The notes beneath the pieces were generated by a model, which did not search any database, was not told the origin of the DNA, and saw nothing but the letters and a program-made list of their open reading frames with translations. Positions 46,471 through 59,700 of a stretch of 64,000 nt of DNA are shown piece after piece. Location: contig JAVXUO010003111.1 in NCBI GenBank assembly GCA_033065855.1, positions 1 to 64,000 of the forward strand, in the 5' to 3' direction. Each line of letters starts with the position of its first letter. Position 1 is the stretch's first letter. The DNA is from Escallonia rubra (taxonomy: Eukaryota > Streptophyta > Magnoliopsida > Escalloniales > Escalloniaceae). Both the position numbers and the translations under genes were made by a program.

Positions 46471-47527
46471 TTTACCTTTACTATTCTCTCTCTCTCTCTC
46501 TCTGGGGTTTCCTCCATTGCAAACCAAGCTTTCTTTCCAGCTTTCTTGAGGTCCCTCCCCCCCTTACACATTCACGACTCCCCCACCAACCCATTTCACC
46601 CACCTCTCTCAAGTCCTCTCCCCACCCCGCCATTAAAGAACATTTAAGAAAGAAAAACACTTCCTAATCTTTTCCCTCTCCCCACATTTGCCCCTCAAAG
46701 ATTAGATTTTTGTCTGGCCTTGTTTTAGAATTCCCTTTTAAAATTTTCTCTTTGGCCCACTTCAGGCCATTACCTTCTACTTCGAAACTACTCCTCTTCA
46801 ACCGTTACCTTTTCGCTTGGGGGGCTTTAGTTGAACTGGTGGGTTCTTGTTGTTTCAGCCCTGCATTGGCCTATCTATGCTTATAGAGCCTCTTTTGGTG
46901 CAAAAACAAGCCCTTTCTTTCCTCATCTGGGTTCTCAAGGAAGAAGATCAAGGGGGTTAGTTTTAGATCACTTGCAAGGTCATTGCTTTCTCTTTGCATC
47001 ACTTTATTGTTGTAGATTTGCATGTTTTTCTCCTTTTGGTTCTTGGATCCCTAGTCATACTTGTCAAATTGTTTTCTTTTCCACTTTCCACGGTATTGGA
47101 TGTGTGATTTCATTGGTGCAGATAGGTTAGTGTGTTTTCTGTACTTGATTTTCTTTTACTAGAACCAAATGGATTCCATTGCTCATAAAATCACTCTAAA
47201 CTAGGAAAATTTTGATTTCTGCAATCAATGGCTTTTTTTCGCTTTATTGAAATGTTGTATTTGTCCTTCTTTCTTGTCCTACGTGAGCAAGTTTTTCTTT
47301 TAACATTGAACTAAGTAGATGTGACTTTAAGCTTGTATTGGGCACAATTGTCCCACAAGCGCAGGGAGTCACATATGCAAACTTCGAATGTTGTGATGTG
47401 CATGCTTTGGGATGTCTTTGAGGTTACTTGACTTGCTTTTTTGTGATCAGGAGGAACTGATTGGCTTTGAAGCCTGAAAGTGAGAGGATAGGGCATAACT
47501 GTGATTGTCGATTGAGGGTCAAAGAAA
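46471..47527 (+). promoter_or_regulatory. Probable promoter and 5' untranslated region of the receptor-like kinase
   Basis: A CT-rich block (46484-46504 is CT repeat) is followed by TTTGG-rich leader text. TTTTTTGTGATCAG just before 47451 looks like a splice acceptor, so the start codon exon probably begins there after an intron in the leader. The first exon and the transcription start cannot be fixed by eye. Confidence 0.4.
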
Positions 47528-50500
47528 ATGTCATCCGAGAGTCTAAATGCAGAATTATCCAAGAAGATTTTGGGCTTGAAACTTTGGGTTGTCATTGGTA
47601 TATGTGTAGGTGCATTCATAATTATGATTCTTTGTATTCTATCGATATGGCTCACATTTAGGAGAAATTCTAGAAAATCGTTGGACAAGTACTCCATTTC
47701 GCAAATACCCAATGTATCGAAAGAAATCAAGGTTGACAGAGTTGGGGGTCATAATTTCCATGATCAGCAGGATAGTTTATTTGTGTCAATTCATGATAAA
47801 TCTAGTGATAAGAATTCGGAGAAGACGTTAGTTCATCTGGGTATGAGCAAATCCAGCGATGCAGATAATATCAGTCAGTGCAGCTCCATTTACCATCATG
47901 AGAGGGCCTATAGTTCACAATCAGGGGAGGAAGGAAGTTCTGGTACTGTACGAAAGCAATCTTCATATGGACTTGCAATGGCCTCTCCTTTAATTGGTTT
48001 GCCAGAAATGTCGCATCTTGGGTGGGGTCACTGGTTTACGCTTAGAGATCTTTCGATAGCTACGAATCGTTTCTCTGCGGAAAATGTGCTTGGGGAGGGT
48101 GGATATGGGGTTGTTTACAAGGGCACTCTAATCAATGGTAGTGAGGTAGCAGTGAAGAAGCTTCTTAATAACATGTAAGTCAGGTCAATAGATACTTCTT
48201 CTTGAGACATTTCTTTCTTTCTTGATTCTTTGACGAGGATTGGTTGTGGATTGAACTATGTGTTGTGTGACATGTAGGGGACAGGCGGAGAAAGAATTTA
48301 GAGTCGAGGTGGATGCTATTGGCCATGTTCGACATAAGAATCTTGTGCGGCTTCTAGGCTATTGCGTAGAAGGAGTTCACAGGTAATTTCCTTTCAAGTA
48401 GATTTAACCAGTTTGTCATTCCTAAACTAAATTTTGGCTATGGCATCGATAAAGTACACATTGTCTAGCATGTGTCATTTCCCACTTAGAATTGGTTACT
48501 TTGGTTGATAAGTAATATAGTATGGCTGATCATTGCTGTTTGTTTTGACTTTGTAGGATTTTGGTGTATGAGTATGTGAATAATGGGAATTTGGAACAAT
48601 GGCTTCATGGGGCTATGCGCCAATATGGAGTCTTGACTTGGGAAGCCCGTATAAAGGTCCTTCTTGGTACTGCAAAGGCGTAAGTACTTTCCTTTTTTGA
48701 TCTATATTTTCCCTCTTGCAGAGAAATTTGTAATAGTTTCTATGGTGTGAAATTAGAGTGCATTATAATAGTGGAAAAGCCATTGGAAGGCTTGTCTTTT
48801 GCACACATGAAATAGGAAGAGACTTGCCTCATCCTAGCAATGAATATGCCACTTCTGCAGGTCACCGAAGCACAAAGCTTTACTCACTTGACTTCAGTTA
48901 TGAAGATAGGTTCAACCCATATTAAAAGTGAATTGTTTTCTCACCTAAGTTATGGAGATTGCATCAACCCGTATTAAAAGTGAATTATGGAACTACTAAA
49001 ATACCAAATACCGTACTAGTATGACAAAGGCTTCAACTACCCTGAGCATTAGAAAAAGTCCCCATTCCTCACAAATGATCTTATACTCCTAAAATTTTGT
49101 AAACGCCGAGTATCATAGGCTACAACAGCTCTGTAATTTCTATCTGGATATTTCTAATCTAGTTGCATTTGTGTTCCGAGTTTCTTTCGCCAACTTTTGA
49201 AATAAGAAACCTCGAACTTTAAAATAGGGCACGCGAGCTACCATAATCAATGCGATGAAACTTAATCACGCTTTAAATTTCTACGTTCAATATGAAGAGC
49301 TCCTTTGATAGGACTGCCACAATAAGCAACCTCATGCACTAGGATGAGTCAAGCAAGCTGTCAGAATGACGAATTTACTATTATGAGTGTTTGCGCCATA
49401 CAAACAACTTATGTCTAACTTATGACAATTAACAATGCTCGTTAGCGCCCCATGATGGAGAAAGTGGTTGACTGTGGCACTCACAAGAGGGAAAAATGGG
49501 TTTATTCGCACAATGGTTCCATCTTGCCAGAAAGTCATTGACCACAAATCTTCACTTATTCAACTCGAATTAACTTGTGAGGATACATCAACTAATATAG
49601 GCGCACTATGATTGTGTTTAGAAAGCTACCTAGTGAGGGTAAGAAGGGGTCCACAATTGAAATTCACTATCCTGGAGGAATAAAGACCTTGGACTTGCTA
49701 GCATTGATCTTCTTGCCCAAGGAACTGCACTTTATAGAAATTACCCATATAGATTCTACCTTCTAGTATCGTAAAGGCTTTTATAATGCTTTATACCCAA
49801 ATATACAATTATGTCCAAAATGAACAGTGCTGAGTTTTTAATTAGATTGCAGTTGTGTACCGCTTCACTGTGCTTAAGGAATCAGAGCTGATGGAGAATT
49901 ATTATTATGCAGCCGAGGAAAGTAATGAGGACACCCATATAGAGTATTACAAGTACTATCTACCTGAATGACCAGTTTTCGTTTGGCTTTAGATCATGAG
50001 AAGATTCTGACCAGCTTCAATCACTCATTTTCAATTCAAGCTGTTTCTTCATTGTGGGGGAAAAATGATCCCTTTCAAAACATATTAATTAAGCCATAAG
50101 GCAAAGTTGGACCTTGCTATGTTACTGCCAATTTATGAAAAATTTGTGATTGAAATGAGGGATTGATTGCTGCATTAAAATTACGAAATCTATTTGGAGA
50201 CCTGCCATGACGAATTTGGTTTGCAGGCTTGCTTACTTGCATGAAGCAATAGAACCAAAAGTTGTTCACCGAGACATAAAATCTAGCAATATCTTAATTG
50301 ATACTGAATTCAATGGGAAGCTTTCTGATTTTGGATTGGCCAAGCTCTTGGATTCAGGAGAAAGTCACATAACCACAAGAGTCATGGGAACATTCGGGTA
50401 TGTTCTATCTCATTTTAACTGATGCCTTGATATAGTTCTTTTTCATTTCTTCATTTAATGGAGGACAGATTATATGTACAGTAACTGGAGTTTTGTGTGA

Positions 50501-52932
50501 ACTGCAGTTATGTGGCACCGGAATATGCCAATACTGGCTTGTTAAATGAAAAGAGTGATGTTTATAGCTTTGGAGTCCTCCTGCTAGAAGCAGTAACTGG
50601 AAGGGATCCAGTGGACTACGGTCGACCTGCCAATGAGGTACCTAGTCCTAGTAACATTAAGATACTTAGTGGGGTCGCCAGCGGGGTTATGAAGGACCTT
50701 TTCAGGTCCAAATTTCTTCTTTGATGGGTGCTATTAACAAGAAATCTCTTCTTATGCTCATGGCAGGTTAATCTTGTAGAGTGGTTAAAGTTGATGGTGG
50801 GTAATAGAAGAGCTGAGGAAGTTTTGGATCCAACCCTTGAACCGAAACCCGCAACACGTGCTCTAAAGCGTGCACTTTTGGTTGCACTTAGGTGTGTTGA
50901 TCCTGACTCGGAGAAACGACCCAAAATGAGTCAGGTTGTTAGGATGCTTGAAGCAGATGAATTTCCTTCTCGAGAGGTGCTGATTTCTGCCTCTGAAATA
51001 TTGAGTGCTTTACCTGCTTATTTAATGATTTTGTTGTCCTCTTCTATATTTATTGATCTCTATGTGCCTTACTCTGAAGCACGGACACCTCTCCTAGGTG
51101 GAGGTATGGTGTCCTAAACGGACGGACACCCCGACACCCTCCGGACACCGCCTGACAAGTGTCGGACACGGCTCATCGGTGTCGGAATTTTTTTTTTTAA
51201 TTTCCCACACTGTGTCGGACACTTCATCGACGAGTGTCGGACACGGCGTGGAGCAGTGTCTTACCGTTTGGGGCCAATTTCAACGGATCTGGTGTTGCCG
51301 GAGCTAGTCGACGGAGATACCGAAGCCGAAGCCAACGGATCTGGGCTACAGTCGCCGAAGGAAGAGAAGCTAGCCGCTGTCGCCGTCGCCCGTCGTCGTT
51401 GCCGGAGGTCTCGCCATCGTCGCTGGAGCTCCTCCGCCGCCGTCGCTGACCCACAGGTTGCGGCGGTGCTGGAGCTCCTTTCCGTCACTCCCTCCCGTCC
51501 TTCTCTTTTTTTCTTTTCTCCCTTTTGTTCTCCCGTTTCTGTTCTTCTCTTTTTTTTTTCTCCCTTTTGTCCTCCGTTTCTGTCCTCCTCTTTTTTCTTT
51601 TCTCCCTTCTTTGTCCTCTCGTTTCTGTCCTTTTCCTTTTTCTTTTCTTCCTTTGTCCTCCCATTTCTTTCTTTTCTTTTTTTTTCTTTTCTCCCTTTGT
51701 TGTTGCATTTCCAATATATTAACTAAATAAATATTGATCAAATAAATTATGACTTATAGTTTTTCATTATTGTTTGTTATTTTAGATTGTGGAATATATT
51801 TGATATTTATTAAAAAAATATATATAATATAAAATATATTTAAAAAATAGCGGTGTCCAAAATCTGATTTTTTGGAAATAGTAGTGTCCGGTGTCGGTGT
51901 ACCGTGTCCGTGCTACCTAGGTGCCTTACAACAAAAACCCACATATATAACTTTTTCAAGATCAATTGTCTTAGTCTTGAAATATTTCTAACTCTGTCCA
52001 CATCAGGATTATCTGTATTGGACCCCACTATCTCCAGTTCTGTTCACCGTTATTGGGTACTCTTTTGCGTTTAATCAAGTCTTGCTTACTCACTTACCCT
52101 ATTTTTCATTCTCACACATGGCCTAAATATGAAATTACCGACTCCTTTACTGTTTCAACTATGATGTCTTGATGCCTAACAGCAAAGGCGTCACGTTGTA
52201 CATGTCATGCTTAGTATAAACTAGTAAGTGATTCTGGCAGAAATAATTCTCAAACATTCGAATATTTAACTGCAGATTTGTGCATGTTTTATTGTTATAT
52301 TGGACATTTTTTGTCCCTGAATTGCATCACCCGTGTGCATCCCATATTGCAAGTGAAAACCGCTACGTATATGACCCAACTTTCTCAAGAAATTGAACCA
52401 TGGATGCTTTACTGATAATATCGTGGGTACCGTACCAAAATTCTTCTGCAGGCACAAAGAACTAAATTTACACGCAAGTACTACACATGAAACTTTAGCA
52501 ACATCCTTGTACTAAACATGACTCGACCAGATAATCTGTTTACTAGGTTGTATTTGTGTCTTAATGTATATCCATTGCTTGAGAAACGTGAACACTTTCA
52601 ATGTATGTATGTACATTTGTTTTGGTATTCTGCATTTTTAAAAGCCACCCATTGTTATAGGAATCCATTCGTTAATATCAGTTTAAAGAATTTTCAGTTG
52701 TTTACTTAATACGGTTATGACTTATGAGACAATTTAAATGATATGGCACTTAATGTAATGCTGATTGAGTTATCGGGTTTGGAAATTTGTTTCGCTTTTG
52801 CAGGATCGGAGGAACCGGAAAAGCCGTACATCCAGCATGGATATCGAGTCCATGAAGGAGAGTTGTGGTTCAGCTGACCTGGAAAGCAAAGCAGAGCTGT
52901 CGGAAAGCCATTTACCTGAGATGGTTCATTGA
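47528..52932 (+). CDS. Membrane-anchored receptor-like Ser/Thr kinase (At5g18500/At2g42960 group)
   Basis: Seven coding exons: 47528-48174, 48278-48382, 48557-48679, 50227-50397, 50508-50637, 50767-50976 and 52804-52932. They sum to 504 residues with consistent phases and GT-AG introns. A very short N-terminal head precedes a single membrane segment (about 19-44) and then RR. A Ser-rich juxtamembrane linker ends with [13 protein letters not shown], a signature of this group. The kinase has the glycine loop GEGGYG (189-194), Lys210, the helix C Glu226, HRDIKSSN (306-313), DFG (326-328) and APE (352-354). All catalytic residues are present, and it is an RD kinase. There are no LRR or lectin repeats, so it probably acts with other receptors at the plasma membrane; the ligand is unknown. 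The C-terminal tail is charged and Ser-rich. Intron 6 holds a Mutator-like element. Confidence 0.9.
51073..51920. mobile_element. Mutator-like element in intron 6 of the kinase gene
   Basis: An exact 9-bp duplication GTGCCTTAC flanks it (51064-51072 and 51921-51929). Left end TCTGAAGCACGGACACC and right end, read inward, CTAGGTAGCACGGACACG are inverted. Subterminal GTGTCGGACAC words recur many times. The interior has a GC-rich part (51290-51480) and a long pyrimidine stretch of TTTCTCCC words (51490-51700). No captured gene was recognised. It sits in an intron 1.8 kb long and leaves the splice sites intact. Confidence 0.8.
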
Positions 52933-53109
52933 TAGGACTGATCGACACATGACCCAGGCTAGATTAACATTCATTTTCAAGGTTGGTTTGGGGAAGGTTA
53001 CTGCATGTTAGAAGAAAAACTGAGGTGAAGATAGCCTATATGATTACTCCAGCCTTGGGCTGTTGTTTATTGATGTGGACCCATATAGAACGGTGCTAAA
53101 AATAGTGTT

Positions 53110-53130
53110 GAGAGAGAGAGAGAGAGAGAG
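53110..53130 (+). repeat. GA microsatellite in the kinase 3' untranslated region
   Basis: About ten GA units, between the stop codon (52932) and the poly(A) signal. It is probably transcribed. Confidence 0.8.
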
Positions 53131-53317
53131 TTGCTGTACAGTTGTGTTTTGAGGACTCATGGGCTGTCTTTTCTTTTTGGAATAGAGATGATCGTCATCA
53201 TTCTTTTTCTGTTCTGTTTAAAGTGTTTTACTTGATTACTATGCTTGGGATGGTGAAAGACTGTTTATTTGGTTGCACTTTTGCACTTTCTCAGTACAAG
53301 TTATCCTCTTGCAACCA

Positions 53318-53323
53318 AATAAA
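53318..53323 (+). terminator. Poly(A) signal of the kinase gene
   Basis: AATAAA lies about 390 bases after the stop codon, giving a plausible 3' untranslated region of some 400 bases. The next transposon starts about 180 bases later. Confidence 0.45.
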
Positions 53324-53503
53324 AAGACTAGAGGATTGATCATGTCCTTTGGTTACTTTCCCTCTCTTTAGCAGTTCCCTTGCGTGCTCTTAAATTTGTT
53401 GCAGAACATGATGCTTGGTCCATTATGTTCCTTTTTCGCTTCACCATATTCTTGGTTTCCACGGAATTTATCCTTATTTGTTCTCTCTTCCAAGCTGGTT
53501 TAA

Positions 53504-54996
53504 GGGGAAAGTAGGGAATGACCTCCTCTACTTTACACGTTGTGTGATTTGTTCCCCTCCACTTTAAACTTAAGTACTAAACTCTCACACAGTTTAAGAA
53601 AATGGACACAATTAACAGAAAACATCCAAACTAGCTGTGTTTTTTTGGAGGGAACCATATGGTGTCCAAAACCTGATTTTTTAGGACCAAAATGCCCTGT
53701 TTTCGTGTCTGTCTCTTTTTCTGTCTCTCTATTTCTCCCTTTCCCCTGTTTTCCTCTCATCTCCTTCCCGTCTTCTCTGTCGCTGCGTTTGGTTGGCGGT
53801 AAATAGCAACCTCCTGCCGCAACAGCAACACACCCACCGTCACCCATCAACGCCCCAACCTTCCACCGTAGACAACCACAAGCCACCATAGACCACCAAT
53901 CGCAGCCACCGCCCACCGCCGTAAACAGCCATTCCTGTCGCAACCTCCTGCCTCAACAGCAACACACCCACCGTCACCCATCAACGCCCCAACCTCCCAC
54001 CGCAACAGCAACACACTCACCGTCCCACCGTAGATCACCAACAGCAACACACTCACCGTTCCACCTTCCACTGTCACAAGCCAACGCAACTACCATCGCA
54101 GCCTCAACCTTCCACTGTAGACCAACTTCCATCACTGGCCACCATAGACCACCATCTTCGTGACTGTTCGTCAAAATTCGGCCACCGTCTCCACCAGGAA
54201 TAGCGAGAGCACGAGAGAAAGACATAGCGACAAAAGGGCGAGATAGATTTTCTGATCTTCAGTCAGTGACGAACGCCGGAGCTCTGGTCACCATCTTTAC
54301 CACCGCACACCTGAGTCCCCATATGTCCGCCGCAGACTCCTGCTCGCCACCAATCGACCAATACGACCACCAATCGATTGGCCCACCCACGGCCAATGTC
54401 GGAGCAGTCCCTCCACCAGGCACCCACACACGCCGCCGCACAACCACCATTCATGTCGCATGCCGTGGGCCACCAATCGGCCATCCAAAACCATACTGAA
54501 TCCTAAACCCCAATTGATCATCAACATCAATCAGCACCGCCGATCCATCCGCTCTGCCTCTAACTCCATCAGCGTGGCCGCACAACCAAACCCAATCTTC
54601 AAAACCCCAATAGATCATCAAACCCAATCACCTACACCGGCCACCCACGACTCCCAATCACCATCGCCGGCGACCATGACTCCCAAGCCCCGTCACCAAA
54701 CACCTAACCGCCACCAATCGCAATCACAACCACAACTACGGGGAAGGGGAAATGCAGAGAAAGGGAAGGGGAAAGGAGTGAAGAACATGTAGAAGAAGGG
54801 CACGGGTTTGGGCATGCTTCCCGAAAAATTGAAGGTTATATGGAAGGATAAAAAGGGTATTTTACAAAGATCTGTTACGGTTAATTAACTGTGCCCATTT
54901 TTTTAAACTGTGGGGGAATTTAATATTTAAATTTAAAGTGAAGGGGGACAAAACGTACAACGTGTAAAATAGAGGGGTCATTCCCTATTTTTCCCC
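53504..54996. mobile_element. Long-TIR DNA element (Mutator-like) just 3' of the kinase gene
   Basis: The arms start GGGGAAAGTAGGGAATGACC and, from the other end, GGGGAAAAATAGGGAATGACC. They stay similar for over 80 bases (TTTACACGTTGT, CCCCTCCACTTTAAA/CCCCCTTCACTTTAAA, CACAGTTTAA). TGGTTTAA (53496-53503) and TAGTTTAA (54997-55004) form a near-exact duplication. The interior is CCACC-rich and has a duplicated stretch of about 55 bp with ACACACCCACCGTCACCCAT (near 53810 and 53945). No transposase and no identified gene piece were found. Confidence 0.7.
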
Positions 54997-55004
54997 TAGT
55001 TTAA

Positions 55005-55639
55005 TTCCTTAACGACAGAAAATGTTGTACATATTGAATGGTGGGGTTGTGACGAGGAGCCTCTGTGGGACCACAGAAGGGCATCTTGCATCAGTAGCAC
55101 ATTCGCTTTTTCTGGGCTTCTCTGACACACAATGGAAGTGAGGGACACTCCGTTTGAATTTGCTGGTGTTTAGCTTGACTTTCTTGTTCCACGTATCTAA
55201 CGGCCTTTCTTTACGGCCTACGTATGCAATACTAACATAGTCTATGTTACAGCTTCTGCGACGTCATAAAACAACTTAGATACGTATTTAGTTAGAAAAA
55301 ACTTTCTATTATTGTAATAGATTGTTGTCGAAACAATCGAAAGCGATGAAACACTCAAAAATGCTCCTCCTTTGCAGTTTGTCACAGAGTTCCGCCGATT
55401 GAGGTGTTTGACATCCTCTCAATAGTTTTCGTTATTGTCACCGGACTTTAAATTTTTGAAGTATTTCAACTTGGAGCAATGCCTATAATTGAACCTCTAG
55501 ATGTGATTTTCACGAAATTATTCTTCTTTTAAGTCATGCCATGATATATTTAGGCTTCCCAAGTTCAAGAAACGATGGGCCCAGTACCTCTCGTCCTCTA
55601 GAGCCAGATTGTGAAAGATGTGCAGCTTAGGAGGATTAA
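55005..55639. other. Intergenic, no gene seen
   Basis: No coding frame with protein character and no repeats were recognised. It lies between the long-TIR element and a decayed Copia fragment. Confidence 0.45.
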
Positions 55640-56550
55640 AAGGACCAGACTTAAATAATATCATGCTTTTAAAATCTAGCCTACGTATTGAGGGAGACCC
55701 GAGCATCTTAGAAGAAGCCTTGTCTTCTCCAGATTGTGAATTCTGGAAGGAGGCTATACATGTTGGTTTGAAATCCCAACGGCTAACAAAACTTGGAAGT
55801 TAACTAGTAGACCTGCCTCTCCAGTTGCCAAAGTATCTGATGTAAATGGGTTAAGCCTTAGAACGAAACTTAAACGCAACCTTCCAATTGATACATGCAA
55901 ACCACGGGTTGTTGCCAGAAATGGATGTAAAAACCGTAGTTCTTGACAGAAACCTAAGGGAAGAAACCTATATTTGTCAATTTCAAGGTTTTGTACAACT
56001 TGGTCATGAAAACAAAACACCCAAACCATAGCATGAGAAATTTAACAACCAACGTGTCCTAGCTAATCAATGAAGGTGATAAGTGCATCAACCATAAACC
56101 TTGTGAGGGGTGTATATTTTTTTACGGATTATTTGATCGATCTCCTTATTTTAGTACTAAATTTGATATCATTTACGCTGCCAAAGCTTTGCTAAATGCC
56201 AACGTTGACATGAAAGACATGAGCGAAGCAAATGCTGATCATTGGCATGAGAATAACTAGAAATGCCAAAGGTATTTTTCTTGACCATTCTCATTACATC
56301 AAAAAAAGTTTTGAGAAAGTACAGGTACTTTCATTGCAAACTTGCTTGTACATAGTTTTATAATGCGATGCACTTGTATCGCACTGAAAGTGATGCTGGC
56401 TTTGTTAAACAAAAGAAATACGCTAGCTATCTAGCATAATGGGTAGTTTGAAATATGCCGCAAATTGTACTAGACCTGACATCTCCTATGCAGTGGGTAT
56501 GCTTAATATATGTACTATCGACTAGTCAAGAATCACTTAGACTCCTCCTG
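55640..56550 (+). mobile_element. Decayed Copia pol fragment
   Basis: Scattered words in more than one frame match Copia reverse transcriptase: SSPDCEFWKEAI, MDVKTVVLDRNL, EETYICQFQGFVQLGHENK and a later MQWVCLIYVLSTSQ-like segment. It has many breaks, no LTRs nearby and no open domain, so it is an old fossil fragment. Confidence 0.65.
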
Positions 56551-56782
56551 AACAAAGAAAAAAAGCCATCTCCCCCACACAGTTTTTCTGTCTCCGCCGC
56601 CACCGCCGGCTTATTCCAGCATGGTGGCGTGGTAGAGCGTAGTTTGACTTAGGTTGTGTAGTTTTCTTTGGTGTGTTTGGGTTGCTTTATATTTGGGATT
56701 TTGGTGGCTGCGTCGTCAGTCATCACCAGACCTTTGACGCCGTTCGATCGTTGTGGATGGGCTATGGACGGGTGTCTTCGGG

Positions 56783-59700
56783 CAGTGGCGAAACCATGAT
56801 TTCATCCCAGGGGGTGCTAAAAATATATCGAAGTCAATAAATATTTTTATAAGTAAATAGCACACAAAAACAAAGGGCACTTTTCGATAATACACAAAAC
56901 ATACTAAAAAGCATCTAAAAGGTTTTATTAACTTTCATGATATCCACTAAAGACTCTTTACAACACAAAAGAAGAGAATACAAAATACACATTTCAGTGT
57001 TTTCAAACGAAAGCACTAAATAACTACTCGATGAAGCGTCGAAGATTGGTAGTGCTTGATAATAGCCTCATTTGCAATAGTTTTGAAGACATTTTTCTCT
57101 ATGTAACAAACCAAGCTATCATTCATCCATTCGTCTCACATGCGATTCCGAAGTCGAGTCTTTATTAACTTCATTGCAAAGAAAGCTCTTTCTACAGTAA
57201 TAGTTGAAACACGTAAAAGTAAGACCAATCTCAAAAGCAAGAACACCAAAGGATATATCACATTCTTTTTCAATTCAACTAACTTTATAGCAAGTTCACC
57301 AATTCCTTTGACTTCATAAAGTTCTTCACATGAGCGCAGATCCATAATATAAGTCTCGAGCTGACTTTGAAGTACCTTAAGCTCTATCGGCGAAAAGTCA
57401 TATGGATAAAACTGTGCAAGACGTATCAACTTCTGCTTATTGAAAGCAGAAAAATCATCACTTGGATCGTGACATGACATACAAATAAGCAACTCCGTGG
57501 TTACCTCACTGAAATGATTATTCAACCTTACTGATTTGCAAATCAACAACTGTTAAAAAAATATCAACACGATAGTGGTAAAAATTTGTACCTTCTTCAG
57601 CATTACGTCTTTGCCTCCCTGGGGCTACAAACCTCGCACTCATGTCCAATACGTCAATATCGTGTTTTACACAAAATTGTGAGACCTCTTCCAGCAAGTC
57701 TTCCAATCCATGATCTCTAAAGTTCTGCAATCGTTGCTTTGTTCATTGCATTCACAATGTTTTGATCTTTCTTTTGTAATGCTTGTGAAAGTTCATTCGT
57801 CATCTCCAAAATATTTGTCATCAAATGCATGTTGAAGACAAAATCATAAGTTGGCACCGAGTTCAAAAGACCCAATGCTTCACCTCTCTGTTCATTATCT
57901 GTAGCATCCTCAACAACCTTATTAAGCACACATATCACTGAAGCAAACATATGACTCAAATTCAATAATGCACCGTAATGTGATCACCAACGGGTCTCTC
58001 ATACTCTTTTGATGCTAGTTTCTTGATTTAAACATCGACCACTGACGATATCACCACTCTTAAGGTCATGAGCAAGTCTAATGGCTTCACTTTCTTGAAT
58101 AGCATCTCTTCGCTTGCATGACACTCCCACGGTGTTTACTACCTTAGCAACCAAATTAAAGAGTAATGAAATTTGAGAATGTTTTTTTTGCAACGGCTAC
58201 AAGAGTTAGCTGAAGTTGATGAGCAAAGCAATGAATATAATAAACACTTTCATCCTCCCTCTGAATTAAGGTTTTAAGACCATTGAATTCACCTTACATA
58301 TTACTTGCTCCATCATAGCCTTGTCCACGAATTCTTGAAATGCTCAATTCATGCATTGCAAATAAACTGTCAATCGCGTCTTTCAATGATAAGGTAGCGG
58401 TACTAGCAACATGGACAATACTAAGAAAACGTTCAATCACATGTCCTCTTTTGTCCACATATCTCAAGACAACTCCCATTTGTTCTTTGACTGAAATATC
58501 ACGACACTCGTCAACTAAAATGGAAAATAGTTCAGTTTTCATGTCCCCAACAATTGTATCTCTTATTTCTCTGGCAATGGCACTAACAATTTCTTTCTGA
58601 ACTTTTGGTGATGTCAATTTGAGATTCTGAGGAGCATTCGACAACGCGACTTTTTTCACATTTTCATTGTGATCAGCAAGAAACTCTAACAATTCTAGAA
58701 AATTTCCCTGATTTTCAGATTCATCGTGCCCACGGAAAGACAAGCATTGACGTAAGAGAAACCGAATAACATCAATTGATGCAGTCAAGCGAGTACGGTA
58801 TTGAACCCTACTTTCATCTGTTTGCTTGGACAAAACTACTTCAATACTCTGCTGAGGGTTATCAAAGGCTTGACACTTAGTTAAAGCAAGGTTGTGTACA
58901 CTACCAACTTCTCCAACATGTTTTTGGAATTTCTCCTTCTTTCTCCAATCTTTAAAACCATGCCTAACAAAAGTACCACCACCCCCTTGCTCCCCATGAG
59001 CACTTCCGAACAAGTAGCAACACAAACAATATGCTTCATATTTTGTTACTCTATACTCCAACCAACTCGAATAAATGTCAAACCAAGAAGAAACAAATCG
59101 ACGAGACTGAGTTCCGAATTGTGTAAATGAAAATTTGTGGTGATGAGATTGGCAAGGACCTTTCGACCAATACGCTCGTCGAACTTTATCTCGAACATTA
59201 GGACCATAATCCAAAATATTCGGACGCAACCCAGGATCCGTAATAAGCTCGTCAGAGTTGAACTCATCGCTAAATCTGCTTGAATGTCCGGAATGAATAT
59301 CACGATACACAATGGGAGCCTTGTCCCTTACTGTTGGAATCGGAGACTGTTGAATAATATCTTGATTTCTACACTCATTCTTATTAGACTGCAATAATTT
59401 TTCCACCTTTGCTTTCTTTTGAAAGAACCGTTCCATTCTGAAAACAAAATATATTTTATTTTAAGTATCAATCCATCAATTATCAATCAAATAACCTAGT
59501 TAATTATAAATATTTTATTCTTTTACTTTTCCAGTCATGCTTTATTATCGCGTTAACCTAATTAACCTAATTTCAACCCACCATTCAACTAAATCACATA
59601 TCCGACATCTCAATCCAATTGGGTCCCATCCTCCATCAACCATCTCAATTCTCAAATGCTCAATGCACAATTAACAACCTATAATCAGCAATTAATAATC

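Noticed and set aside
47528-48174. LRR or lectin ectodomain on the kinase
   Set aside because: Only about 18 residues precede the membrane segment and there is no signal peptide or repeat, as in the known At5g18500-type group.
51256-51726. A 156-codon frame within the intron element
   Set aside because: Its second half is pure TTTCTCCC repeat (Phe/Ser/Pro) and its start has no homology I can name. It lies within the TIRs of a Mutator-like element.
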